Source: an uncultured Pelagibacteraceae bacterium
GTDB taxonomy: Bacteria; Pseudomonadota; Alphaproteobacteria; Pelagibacterales; Pelagibacteraceae
Assembly (NCBI GenBank): GCA_902598125.1
Contig: CACKAJ010000005.1
Coordinates: forward strand, 1-56,998
Length of the DNA: 56,998 bases
Reading direction: 5' to 3'
Under the pieces are notes generated by a model, which was not told the origin of the DNA, did no database searches, and was given only the letters and a program-made list of their open reading frames with translations. Shown here piece after piece: positions 10,143 through 18,224 of this stretch (position 1 is its first letter; each line of letters opens with the position of its first letter). The translations under genes and the position numbers were made by a program.

Positions 10143-10631
10143 ATGAAAACTGCTATTTATCCAGGAACTTTTGATCCAATTACTTATGGCCATATAGATG
10201 TTATAAAGAAATCTTTAAATATTTTTGATAAATTAATAGTAGCCACTACTGATAATAACAATAAAAGTTATCACTTTTCTATCGAAGATAGATTAGATAT
10301 TATTAATGTTTCTTTATTCAAAGACTTAAAGTTAAATAGAAAAAAGATACAAGTAATAGCTTTCGAAAATTTAACAATTGATTTATGTAATAAATATAAA
10401 GCGAATGTAATTATTAGAGGTTTACGCGCGGTATCAGATTTTGAGTATGAATTTCAGCTAGCCGGTATGAATAAAAAATTAAATCCAAAAATTGAAACAA
10501 TGTTTTTAATGTCAGACGTTGAAAATCAAATTATTTCATCAAAATTTGTTAAAGAAATAGCAAGTCTAGGGGGAAATATTAATAGATTTGTAACAAAGTC
10601 AACAGTTAAAGTTCTTAAAAATAAACTTTGA
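10143..10631 (+). CDS. coaD: Phosphopantetheine adenylyltransferase
   Basis: CoaD transfers AMP from ATP to 4'-phosphopantetheine, the penultimate step of coenzyme A synthesis, in the cytoplasm. The 162 residues match the family in length and motifs: YPGTFDPITYGHIDVI carries the nucleotidyltransferase (T/H)xGH signature (here TYGH), IRGLRAVSDFEYEFQ is the family hallmark, and ISSKFVKEIASLGGN is the C-terminal ISS motif. The stop codon TGA overlaps the ATG of the following cyclophilin gene (TGATG). Confidence 0.97.
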   Translation: MKTAIYPGTFDPITYGHIDVIKKSLNIFDKLIVATTDNNNKSYHFSIEDRLDIINVSLFKDLKLNRKKIQVIAFENLTIDLCNKYKANVIIRGLRAVSDFEYEFQLAGMNKKLNPKIETMFLMSDVENQIISSKFVKEIASLGGNINRFVTKSTVKVLKNKL

Positions 10632-11188
10632 TGAAAAAAATTACCTATTTATTTATTATTATTTTTAGTTTAGTAACTAACATTACTTTAGCACAAAATA
10701 ATATTATGATTTTAAAATTAACATATGGAGAAGTAGAGATAGAGCTCTATCCAGGGAAAGCCCCTAATCACGTAAAAAGATTTATAGAATTATCAGATAG
10801 CGGTAAATATGATGGAGTTGTTTTTCATAGAGTTATAGATGGTTTTATGGCGCAAACAGGTGACGTAAAATTTGGAAATTCAAATAGTCCGGACTTTAAT
10901 TTATCTTTAGCAGGAACAGGAGGATCCGAACTTCCAAATCTTAAAGCTGAGTTTACCGACGTTGCTCATACGAGAGGAACACTTTCAGCTGCAAGGTCTG
11001 CTGATCCTGATAGTGCAAATAGTCAATTTTTTATATGTTTTGACTCCGCACCTCATTTAGACAGACAATATTCAGCTTTTGGTAAAGTAGTTAAAGGAAT
11101 GGAATATATTGATATGATTAAAAAAGGAGATCCAAATAGTGGCTCTGTTCCCAATCCTGATAAAATAATTTCTCTAAGATCAAAATAG
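10631..11188 (+). CDS. Peptidyl-prolyl cis-trans isomerase, cyclophilin type, exported
   Basis: A cyclophilin-fold isomerase that speeds proline isomerisation during folding. An N-terminal signal peptide (KKITYLFIIIFSLV ending near LAQ) predicts export to the periplasm. The catalytic core shows VVFHRVIDGFMAQTGD (with the catalytic Arg), ARSADPDSANSQFFICF and the C-terminal YSAFGKVVKGMEYID. A TTG three bases upstream would add one extra residue, but the ATG at 10631, overlapping the coaD stop, is the natural start. The next gene, tgt, starts six bases after the stop. Confidence 0.93.
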   Translation: MKKITYLFIIIFSLVTNITLAQNNIMILKLTYGEVEIELYPGKAPNHVKRFIELSDSGKYDGVVFHRVIDGFMAQTGDVKFGNSNSPDFNLSLAGTGGSELPNLKAEFTDVAHTRGTLSAARSADPDSANSQFFICFDSAPHLDRQYSAFGKVVKGMEYIDMIKKGDPNSGSVPNPDKIISLRSK

Positions 11189-11194
11189 TATTTA

Positions 11195-12310
11195 ATGTCC
11201 GTTAAAGAATTTTCTTTTGAGTTAATTGCTCAAGACGATAAAGCTAGATTAGGAACTATTTTAACGCCAAGAGGTCTTATAGATACACCAACTTTTATGC
11301 CGGTTGGCACCCAAGGAACTGTAAAGGGAGTATTAACAGACAATCTCATTAAAACAGGAACTCAAGTTATTTTAGGAAATACTTATCATTTACTATTAAG
11401 ACCTGGTGTTAAAGTGCTTAATAATTTCAAAGGTCTACATAATTTTATGAATTGGCAAAGACCAATTTTAACAGACTCTGGTGGATATCAAATTATGTCT
11501 TTATCAAAATTCAATAAAATAGATAAAAAAGTAGGAGCAATTTTTAACTCTCATTTAGATGGAAAAAAAATTATCTTAAGTCCAGAAAAAAGTATTCAAG
11601 TACAGAAATCTATAAATTCAGACATAATTATGGTTTTGGATGAATGCCCAAAAATGACAACTAATAAAAAAATCCTATCTAATGCGATAGATGTTTCTAC
11701 AAATTGGGCTAAAAGAAGCAAAATTGAATTTGGTAATGATAAATCTAAAGCCTTATTTGGTATCGCTCAAGGAGGTCTTTACAAAGATTTAAGAATAGAA
11801 AGTATTCAAAAATTAATTGAAATTGATTTTAACGGTTACGCAATGGGAGGTTTGGCTGTAGGCGAAAAAAAAATAGATATGTTAAAGATTTTAAATGAAA
11901 CCACTGATTACCTGCCTAAAAATAAACCAAGATATTTAATGGGTGTTGGCACTCCTTCAGACATTTTGGGTGCAGTAAATGAGGGAATTGACATGTTTGA
12001 TTGTGTTATGCCAACAAGAGCTGGAAGAACAGGGTTAGCATTCACATGGGCTGGCAAGATAAATTTAAAAAATTCAAAATACCAAAATGACACATCTCCA
12101 TTAGACGATAAATGTGAAGTAGGGAATTTAAATAAATACTCTAAAAGCTATCTTCAACATTTGATCAAATCTAACGAAATGCTGGCTTCAATGCTAATTT
12201 CACTACATAATCTATATTTTTACCAACAATTTATGCGCGAAATAAGAAAAAATATCAAAAATAATACATTTCGCATATTTTTTAAAAAATATATAAATTT
12301 TTTTGATTAA
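11195..12310 (+). CDS. tgt: tRNA-guanine transglycosylase with altered zinc site
   Basis: Tgt swaps guanine at position 34 of GUN-anticodon tRNAs for the queuosine precursor preQ1. The 371 residues cover the whole TIM-barrel family: TFMPVGTQGTVKG, the active-site DSGGYQIMSL, GIAQGGLYKDLR, and DCVMPTRAGRTGLAFT with the RNA-binding and nucleophile region. The C-terminal zinc motif is abnormal: the family CxCxxC appears as Cys307-Glu-Val309-Gly-Asn-Leu312, while the distal ligand His338 keeps its usual spacing of 31. Two of four zinc ligands are therefore replaced. The surrounding sequence aligns well with the E. coli enzyme, so this is substitution and not truncation. Confidence 0.94.
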   Translation: MSVKEFSFELIAQDDKARLGTILTPRGLIDTPTFMPVGTQGTVKGVLTDNLIKTGTQVILGNTYHLLLRPGVKVLNNFKGLHNFMNWQRPILTDSGGYQIMSLSKFNKIDKKVGAIFNSHLDGKKIILSPEKSIQVQKSINSDIIMVLDECPKMTTNKKILSNAIDVSTNWAKRSKIEFGNDKSKALFGIAQGGLYKDLRIESIQKLIEIDFNGYAMGGLAVGEKKIDMLKILNETTDYLPKNKPRYLMGVGTPSDILGAVNEGIDMFDCVMPTRAGRTGLAFTWAGKINLKNSKYQNDTSPLDDKCEVGNLNKYSKSYLQHLIKSNEMLASMLISLHNLYFYQQFMREIRKNIKNNTFRIFFKKYINFFD

Positions 12311-12355
12311 ATATTTGAAATTTTATCGATTAGAATATAAAAGATCAATTTTTAA

Positions 12356-12431
12356 GGGCCCTTAGCTCAGTTGGTAGAGCACCTCCCTTTTAAGGAGGGT
12401 GTCGATGGTTCGAGTCCATCAGGGCTCACCA
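12356..12431 (+). tRNA. tRNA-Lys (UUU)
   Basis: A 76-base cloverleaf. The acceptor stem GGGCCCU pairs with AGGGCUC (one G-U), followed by discriminator A and an encoded CCA. The D arm is GCTC...GAGC, the anticodon stem CCTCC/GGAGG encloses the loop CTTTTAA with anticodon TTT, and the T arm GATGG-TTCGAGT-CCATC is perfect. It lies 45 bases after tgt and ends four bases before the convergent protease gene. Confidence 0.98.
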
Positions 12432-12435
12432 ATAA

Positions 12436-13269
12436 TTAAGTTTTTATTGGTGGATATTTAACAATTACTTCGTCTATCCAGTTTTTTAGGTTTTCAATTC
12501 TTTGCTTGCTGCTCGGATGAGTGCTTAAAAATACAGGCATCTCTTTACCTTTTTTATTTGCTGCCATTCTCTCCCATAATTTAACTGACTCTTTTATATT
12601 ATAACCAGATAAGGAAGAAAAAATTAGACCCAAGTAGTCAGCTTCAGACTCCTGTTTTCTTCCGAATGGATTCATAATACCCAATTTAAAAATATCTAAA
12701 CCAGTATTTTGTCCCACAGTATTTCTAGTTCTATTAATTGCTCCTCCTAAAAAAATATCAGCTACAGTAGTGCCTAGATTAATAGTCATAGCATGACTCA
12801 TCCTTTCTAGTGAGTGTCTAGCTACTGCATGTGCAATTTCATGGCCCATTACAATTGAAAGGGCATCGGTATTTTTAGTAATTTTTAATAAACCCGTATA
12901 TACAGCTATTTTGCCACCAGGCATACACCATGCGTTAACTATTTTGTCGTTATCTACCAAAATATAATCCCATTCAAAATTTTTTGTAGGATCATCTTTA
13001 TTTTGTTTGTTGAAAAAATTGCTAACGGAATACTCCATTTTTTTTCCAATTTCTCTTACTTCTTTTAATTGAGATCCTTTAGTAATTAATTTTGCCTTTC
13101 TTTTAAATTCTTCATAAGCTGCTGATGCTTGATTGTTAATCCTTGCCTCTGGAATAATGCTTAACTGTTTTCTTTCTGTAATAGGGACGGTAGAGCAAGA
13201 TGGTAATATGAGTGAGCAGCAACTACACCCAAAATAGCCAAGAAATTTTCTTCTATTTATGTTATACAT
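12436..13269 (-). CDS. M48-family zinc metalloprotease, exported
   Basis: A membrane-associated or periplasmic peptidase, probably acting in envelope protein quality control. The N-terminus NRRKFLGYFG followed by a hydrophobic stretch resembles a twin-arginine signal, and LPSCS near residue 25 could be a lipobox. The catalytic motif GHEIAHAVARHSLERM supplies the HExxH zinc site, and ESEADYLGL contains the third, glutamate ligand, the M48 arrangement seen in LoiP/BepA/Oma1-like proteins. There is no TPR extension, so it is closer to the short LoiP/Oma1-like type. The gene diverges from the DUF502 gene with 90 bases between. Confidence 0.9.
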   Translation of the reverse strand: MYNINRRKFLGYFGCSCCSLILPSCSTVPITERKQLSIIPEARINNQASAAYEEFKRKAKLITKGSQLKEVREIGKKMEYSVSNFFNKQNKDDPTKNFEWDYILVDNDKIVNAWCMPGGKIAVYTGLLKITKNTDALSIVMGHEIAHAVARHSLERMSHAMTINLGTTVADIFLGGAINRTRNTVGQNTGLDIFKLGIMNPFGRKQESEADYLGLIFSSLSGYNIKESVKLWERMAANKKGKEMPVFLSTHPSSKQRIENLKNWIDEVIVKYPPIKT

Positions 13270-13278
13270 ATTAGATTC

Positions 13279-13356
13279 ATGATTTTAAATAATAAATTAT
13301 TAATAGCAATTTTTATCTTAATAATCATCTTTATTGTTTACTCAAGTTATACTTAA
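13279..13356 (+). CDS. Candidate 25-residue single-span membrane peptide
   Basis: An ATG-to-TAA frame of 25 codons fills most of the 90-base divergent gap and ends three bases before the DUF502 start. The peptide is almost entirely Ile/Leu/Phe from residue 8 to 20 after a short Asn/Lys segment, so it would be a single membrane span. No Shine-Dalgarno is visible. In DNA this AT-rich, hydrophobic short frames are common by chance, so this is only a candidate; position directly ahead of a membrane protein gene is the reason to keep it. Confidence 0.25.
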   Translation: MILNNKLLIAIFILIIIFIVYSSYT

Positions 13357-13359
13357 TTT

Positions 13360-13974
13360 ATGACAAAACAAAATATTAAAAAATCACTTTTTTCAAAAAT
13401 TAGAAATAATTTTATAGCCGGAATTGTTGTTTTAATTCCTATTGGGATAACATTGTACTTAACTCTTTTTCTTATAAGAATTTCTGGAAAAATTATTCCT
13501 AGAGAGATTAACCCTAATAATTATTTACCATTTAACATACCTGGAGTTGAAATATTTATAGCTTTGGTAATTATTACATTTGTTGGATGGCTATCCCTAT
13601 CATTCCTTGGAAAAAAATTTATTGAAATCTTAAACAATATTTTAAAAAAAATACCTATACTAAGAACAATTTATTCAGCAATTGGTCAAATGACGGAAAG
13701 TTTTACCAATACAGACAATAAACAAAAAAGTGTAGTGTTACTAGAATATCCTAGAAAAGGTGTTTGGGCGGTAGGTTTCGCAACAAAAGAAAATACTGGA
13801 CTAATTAAAAATAAAATTAATGAAGATTTAATAAATGTATTTGTTCCCACAACACCAAACCCAACAAGTGGTTTTTTATTAATGGTACCTAAAAAGGACC
13901 TTATATTTTTAGAAGTTTCATTCGAACAAGCTTCGAAATTTATAGTTTCCGCTGGTACAACTAATATTGATTAA
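13360..13974 (+). CDS. DUF502-family integral membrane protein
   Basis: A 204-residue protein of the DUF502 family, which is widespread in proteobacteria and has no firmly known biochemical role. Two membrane segments are clear, at about residues 18-38 (GIVVLIPIGITLYLTLFLI) and 60-85 (IFIALVIITFVGWLSLSFLG). They are followed by the family features IPILRTIYSAIGQMTESF, VVLLEYPRKGVWAVGFAT and the C-terminal FVPTTPNPTSGFLLMVPK. Its 3' end overlaps the convergent recG stop by four bases. No function should be assigned beyond an inner membrane location. Confidence 0.9.
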   Translation: MTKQNIKKSLFSKIRNNFIAGIVVLIPIGITLYLTLFLIRISGKIIPREINPNNYLPFNIPGVEIFIALVIITFVGWLSLSFLGKKFIEILNNILKKIPILRTIYSAIGQMTESFTNTDNKQKSVVLLEYPRKGVWAVGFATKENTGLIKNKINEDLINVFVPTTPNPTSGFLLMVPKKDLIFLEVSFEQASKFIVSAGTTNID

Positions 13975-16016
13975 ATTTCATTTATATTAATAATTTCAGC
14001 TTTATCAAAAAGTTTTAAAAGAAAAGAGTATTTTTTTTCATTAACTTCGTTAGAAATATTTTTTACATAATTTTCAGCTAATTTAAAGAGATCTTCATGA
14101 TTAACGGGGTCAGCAAATCTAAAATTTTTGATACCACTTTGTTGATATCCTATTAGGTCTCCAAACCCCCTTAATTTAAGATCTTCCTCTGCAATAAAAA
14201 AACCATCATCTGAGTCTTTTAAAATTTTTATTCTCTTTACGGCGTTTTTACTTAAACCATCTTTAAAAAGCAAAATACATGTTCCTTGCTTTTCTCCTCT
14301 ACCAACTCTACCTCTTAATTGATGTAATTGAGCAAGACCAAATTTATTTGCGTTTTCAATTATTATTAGATTTGCATTTGGAAAATCAATACCGACTTCT
14401 ATTACAGTGGTAGAAACTAAAATTGATATTTTCTTTTCTAAAAAATTTTTTAAAATTTTATGTTTTTCATTTTTTTCTAAATTACCATGAATAAGGCCTA
14501 CTTTATTTTTAAATTTATTTTCAATTATTTCAAATTTCTTTTTAGCTGATGAATAATCTAAAAAAGCAGATTTTTCTATTAAAGGACATACCCAAAAAAC
14601 TTGATTACCAATTTCTATTTGTTTTTTTATGAATGGCCAAAGTTCATTAATTTTTTTTTCTGGCTTACTCAAAGTTATTATCTTCTTTCTTTTTAAAGGC
14701 TTCTCACTAATTTTAGAAATATCCATGTCACCATATAAAGACATCATCATTGTTCTTGGTATTGGAGTTGCAGACATTAATAACACATCACATTCATTAC
14801 CACCTTTTTTTGCAAGTTCGCTTCTTTGTTTTACACCAAATTTATGTTGTTCATCAATAACTACCAAACCAAGTTTTTTAAAATTAATTTTTTTTTGAAA
14901 CAACGCATGAGTTCCAATTAATAAATTAGTTTTACCATTAGCTATATTCGTAAGAATTTTTTTCCTATCTTTATAATCTGTTTTTCCTGTTAAAAATTCG
15001 ATTTTGATATCTTTACTTCTCAAAACTTTTTTTGACAGCTCAAAATGTTGCTTAGCAAGTATTTCTGTAGGACCCATAAGAGCGCATTGGTATCCACTTT
15101 TCAAAACATTTACAATTGCCAGCAATGAGACAATCGTTTTTCCTGAACCTACGTCTCCCTGAATAATTCTAAACATTCTATTTTCACTCATTAAGTCTTT
15201 ATTTATTTCATCCAAAACGACTTTTTGACTATTTGTTAATTCAAACGGTAATTTTTTTATTATTGTATCAGAATATTTTTTATCTAATTTTTTAGGTATT
15301 TTTTTTTTTCTAATCCTTTTTCTATTTTCAGATAAAATTAAAAAATTAGCACATAATTCATCAAAAACTATTCTTCTGAAGCTACTTGAATTATTATCTT
15401 GAGAGTCTTTAGAATTATGTAATTTTGTAATACTTTCGTTCCATCCCATTAAATTATTTTCATCAATAAAATTTTTGTTTAACCAATCATCTATAATTGG
15501 TATATTTTTAATAATCTGTTCACTTATTGATCGATATTTTTTTTCATTAATTCCTTTTGTTAAATTGTATTTTGGAATACTTTTAACAACATAATCTTGA
15601 TTTTCTAATTTTGTTACATAATCTGGGTTAGTAATTTGATATTTCTTATTAAAATAATTAACTTTTCCACTTATTATAATCCAACTATTAATTGGAAATA
15701 ATTTTCTTAAATATCCTTCGCGACTATTAAAATATACAATGTCAATTTTTCCAGTTTCATCTTCACATATAATCTTATTAGGTAAGTTTCTTATTCTTGG
15801 GAAATTCAGTTTTTTTACTTTTACTTTTATAGACTGAATTTTTCCAACTTCTAATTCATTTAGTTTATATATTTTTGATCTATCTGTCTCCGAATAGGGT
15901 AAATTTAAGATAATATCTTTAATCTTTTCAATCTTTCTTTTTTTTAAATATTTTGATAATTGAGGGCCAACCCCTTTTATTTTATTAATCTCATTAAATA
16001 TAAAATCTTTTTTCAT
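13971..16016 (-). CDS. recG: ATP-dependent DNA helicase RecG
   Basis: RecG remodels stalled replication forks and branches Holliday junctions. The N-terminal wedge domain (KGVGPQLSKYLKKR, then an OB fold in the first third) precedes a superfamily 2 helicase core: Walker A GDVGSGKT, the DEQH box VVIDEQHKFG, MSATPIPRT, and the C-terminal LRGRVGRG and RGFGDLIGYQQSG. I place the start at the ATG at 16016 (MKKDFIFNEI), giving 681 residues. A 19-residue upstream extension exists but would overlap the divergent sdhE start and adds an unrelated hydrophobic stretch. The remaining divergent gap is only 28 bases. Confidence 0.96.
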   Translation of the reverse strand: MKKDFIFNEINKIKGVGPQLSKYLKKRKIEKIKDIILNLPYSETDRSKIYKLNELEVGKIQSIKVKVKKLNFPRIRNLPNKIICEDETGKIDIVYFNSREGYLRKLFPINSWIIISGKVNYFNKKYQITNPDYVTKLENQDYVVKSIPKYNLTKGINEKKYRSISEQIIKNIPIIDDWLNKNFIDENNLMGWNESITKLHNSKDSQDNNSSSFRRIVFDELCANFLILSENRKRIRKKKIPKKLDKKYSDTIIKKLPFELTNSQKVVLDEINKDLMSENRMFRIIQGDVGSGKTIVSLLAIVNVLKSGYQCALMGPTEILAKQHFELSKKVLRSKDIKIEFLTGKTDYKDRKKILTNIANGKTNLLIGTHALFQKKINFKKLGLVVIDEQHKFGVKQRSELAKKGGNECDVLLMSATPIPRTMMMSLYGDMDISKISEKPLKRKKIITLSKPEKKINELWPFIKKQIEIGNQVFWVCPLIEKSAFLDYSSAKKKFEIIENKFKNKVGLIHGNLEKNEKHKILKNFLEKKISILVSTTVIEVGIDFPNANLIIIENANKFGLAQLHQLRGRVGRGEKQGTCILLFKDGLSKNAVKRIKILKDSDDGFFIAEEDLKLRGFGDLIGYQQSGIKNFRFADPVNHEDLFKLAENYVKNISNEVNEKKYSFLLKLFDKAEIININEI

Positions 16017-16044
16017 TAAATGGTTAAAATATGTATAGTATAAT

Positions 16045-16305
16045 ATGATGGACAATAAATTAGAAATATTCAAAAAAAAATTAATTTATCGTGCAGGTTA
16101 CAGGGGAACAAAAGAAATGGATATATTATTGAGTTCTTTTGTTAATAAATATATTGATTCTTTTGACGAAAATTTTTTAATTGAGTTAGAAAAATTCCTT
16201 AATTATGAGGACGAAATAATATTAAATTTTTACAACAAAGGTATTGCTGAGAAAAAAATTGACAAAAATAGAGTTTCAAAAATATTCAAAAGTTTTAAAT
16301 TATAA
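16045..16305 (+). CDS. sdhE: SdhE/DUF339 flavinylation factor
   Basis: A small helical protein (86 residues) that helps attach FAD covalently to the succinate dehydrogenase flavoprotein. The signature RGxxE appears as YRGTKEMD around residue 20, preceded by the typical KKLIYRAGYRG. The start may be either of two adjacent ATG codons (16045 or 16048). It is divergent from recG, the usual alphaproteobacterial neighbour. Its stop codon ends exactly where the 3' end of the convergent tRNA-Ser begins, leaving zero spacer. Confidence 0.9.
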   Translation: MMDNKLEIFKKKLIYRAGYRGTKEMDILLSSFVNKYIDSFDENFLIELEKFLNYEDEIILNFYNKGIAEKKIDKNRVSKIFKSFKL

Positions 16306-16395
16306 TGGCGGAGAGGGTGGGATTCGAACCCACGAACGAGTTGCCCCGTTGCTGGTTTTCAAGACCAGTGCTTTCAACCGCTCAGCCACCTCTCC
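16306..16395 (-). tRNA. tRNA-Ser (UGA)
   Basis: A 90-base class II tRNA with a long variable arm. Read on the reverse strand, the acceptor GGAGAGG pairs with CCTCTCC, the discriminator is G, and CCA is encoded. The anticodon stem CTGGT/ACCAG holds the loop with anticodon TGA. The extended variable arm and perfect T arm are as expected for serine. The 3' end abuts the sdhE stop codon directly. Confidence 0.98.
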
Positions 16396-16486
16396 TTGAA
16401 ATTAAATAAGGTTCTTTAATACTATCAAAGACACTAAATAACAATAATTATTAGTATTTTGTTAAACTAGTTAATACTTATTAATT

Positions 16487-17497
16487 ATGATAATTAATAA
16501 AATGATCAAATTAATTTTTAAATCAATCTTAATCTCTGCCCTTATGACTGTCCATAGCTTTGCGTTAGATGACTTTCAACAATGGGTAAAGAGATTTGAG
16601 ACTAGAGCTATTAAATCAGGAATTTCAGAAAAAGTTGTTAAAGAAATCATGTCAGAGGCTAAATTTTTACCAAAAGTTATTGAGTATGATCGTTACCAAC
16701 CAGAATTTTATGAAGATACATTTACCTATATTAAAAAAAGAACCTCAAATCGTAAAGTAAAAGAAGGTATTAAACTTTATAAGAAAGAAAAATCAATAAT
16801 AGAGATTGTCGAAAAAGATTTTAATGTAGAAAAAGAGCTTTTGCTTGCCTTGATGGGTATAGAAACAAATTTTGGAAAATATTTAGGAAAAATGGATATA
16901 ATATCTTCTTTAGCGACATTAAGTTTTGATAAAAGAAGAAGTGAATTTTTTACAGAAGAGTTATTAATTTTATTAAGACTTGTAGATAAAAAAATAATTG
17001 ATAAAAATATCTTATACGGTTCTTGGGCTGGTGCTTTTGGTAACTTTCAATTTATGCCAAGAACTATAAGAAATTATGCTATTGATTATAATAAAAATAA
17101 AACAATAGAGTTAAAAAATATAGAAGATTCTTTTGCATCAGCAGCTAATTATTTAAAAACAATAGGATGGAAAAAAAATGAACCATGTTTTTTTCAAATT
17201 GAACTTAAAGATAACATCCCAAAAAAATATCTTAATTCTTCAGCAAGAAATATAAAAAATAAAAAAAAAATAAGTTATTTAAAGAGATATATAAAAGATA
17301 TGGGTAATTTGAATCTTAATGGAAACTTGAAAGCAGCAATTATTATTCCTGATAAAGATATTATTCCTGGAGCTGAAACTTTATCACCTGCTTATATAAT
17401 ATTTGAAAATTACGAAAAAATTTTGAATTGGAATAGGTCCTTAAGATTTGCTTTAGCTGTATGTACACTAAAAGAGAATTTTAAAAATGAAATTTAA
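16487..17497 (+). CDS. Lytic murein transglycosylase, MltB family
   Basis: An exported enzyme that cleaves peptidoglycan glycan strands with formation of 1,6-anhydro ends. A signal peptide spans about residues 5-27 (ending near SFA). The MltB/SLT_2 catalytic region includes LLALMGIETNFGKYLGKMD, with the catalytic glutamate in IETNFG, and the signature GSWAGAFGNFQFMPRTI, then DSFASAANYLKTIGW. The 336-residue length is close to MltB without the C-terminal peptidoglycan-binding domain. It overlaps the next gene by 11 bases and begins the cell-wall part of the forward run. Confidence 0.92.
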   Translation: MIINKMIKLIFKSILISALMTVHSFALDDFQQWVKRFETRAIKSGISEKVVKEIMSEAKFLPKVIEYDRYQPEFYEDTFTYIKKRTSNRKVKEGIKLYKKEKSIIEIVEKDFNVEKELLLALMGIETNFGKYLGKMDIISSLATLSFDKRRSEFFTEELLILLRLVDKKIIDKNILYGSWAGAFGNFQFMPRTIRNYAIDYNKNKTIELKNIEDSFASAANYLKTIGWKKNEPCFFQIELKDNIPKKYLNSSARNIKNKKKISYLKRYIKDMGNLNLNGNLKAAIIIPDKDIIPGAETLSPAYIIFENYEKILNWNRSLRFALAVCTLKENFKNEI

Positions 17498-18224
17498 GTT
17501 AATTATTTTATCTTTAATAGTTTTATCTTGTTCACCTAACATAAATACTAAAAATGTTAAAAAATCATATATGGCCAAAGGATTTGCTTATATTTATAAT
17601 GATAATGATTTTAAAAATAGAGTTATAGGAGGAAAACTTAATAATAATATTATGCAAATCTCTCACCAAAATTTGAGAACAGGTACATTAATAAAGATTA
17701 CAAATCCTAAAAATAATGAGTCAATTGTTGCTAAAAACGTAAAACGAATAAAATACCCAGAATTTTATAAAATCCTTATAACCGAACCTGTTGCATACAA
17801 ATTAAATTTAGATCCTAATTTACCCATATTAGAAATTCTTGAAGTAAAAAAAAATAAATCTTTTGTTGCTGAAAAAGCAAAAATATATAATGAAGAAAAA
17901 AAGATTTCTTCAAAAGCTCCAGTTGCATCTGTAAAGATTTCAAATATTTCTAAAAATAAATCTAACAAAAAAAAAATAACTAAAGATAAAATATATATAT
18001 TAGTTGCTTCTCTTTATTCAGAAAAAACTGCTAAATTTTTGAAACAAAGAATCGTTCAAGAAATTACGAATTTTGATAATAAAAAATTGAAAATAAAAAA
18101 AATTAACAATAAAGAAACACAAGTTATTTCGGGTCCATATAACTCTGTCAATTTACTTAAAAATGATTACATTATGCTAAAAAGTTTTGGATTCGAAGAA
18201 TTGGATATTTTTATCAATGAATAA
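17487..18224 (+). CDS. RlpA-like lipoprotein with SPOR domain, catalytic Asp replaced
   Basis: A putative outer-membrane lipoprotein of 245 residues: signal peptide with lipobox IVLSC (Cys15), a degenerate RlpA double-psi barrel (about residues 28-115), a lysine-rich linker, and a C-terminal SPOR domain (about 170-245) that binds denuded septal glycan. Genuine RlpA is a lytic transglycosylase with a catalytic His and Asp. Here His60 is kept (ISHQNLRTGTLIKITN) but the VNDRGPF motif has become NVKRIKYPEF, with Lys86 where Asp should be. It may therefore be a non-catalytic septal glycan binder. It precedes dac, as in many alphaproteobacteria. Confidence 0.8.
   Translation: MKFKLIILSLIVLSCSPNINTKNVKKSYMAKGFAYIYNDNDFKNRVIGGKLNNNIMQISHQNLRTGTLIKITNPKNNESIVAKNVKRIKYPEFYKILITEPVAYKLNLDPNLPILEILEVKKNKSFVAEKAKIYNEEKKISSKAPVASVKISNISKNKSNKKKITKDKIYILVASLYSEKTAKFLKQRIVQEITNFDNKKLKIKKINNKETQVISGPYNSVNLLKNDYIMLKSFGFEELDIFINE

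Noticed and set aside
16039-16044. TATAAT directly before the sdhE ATG as a promoter
   Set aside because: Transcription from it would begin downstream of the start codon, so it cannot serve sdhE as annotated.
16017-16073. 19-residue N-terminal extension of recG
   Set aside because: It would overlap the divergent sdhE start and adds a hydrophobic stretch absent from RecG; the ATG at 16016 matches the family start.
18187-18216. TTG start giving ten extra residues to the D-Ala-D-Ala carboxypeptidase
   Set aside because: The ATG at 18217 places the signal peptide at the N-terminus, as required for export.
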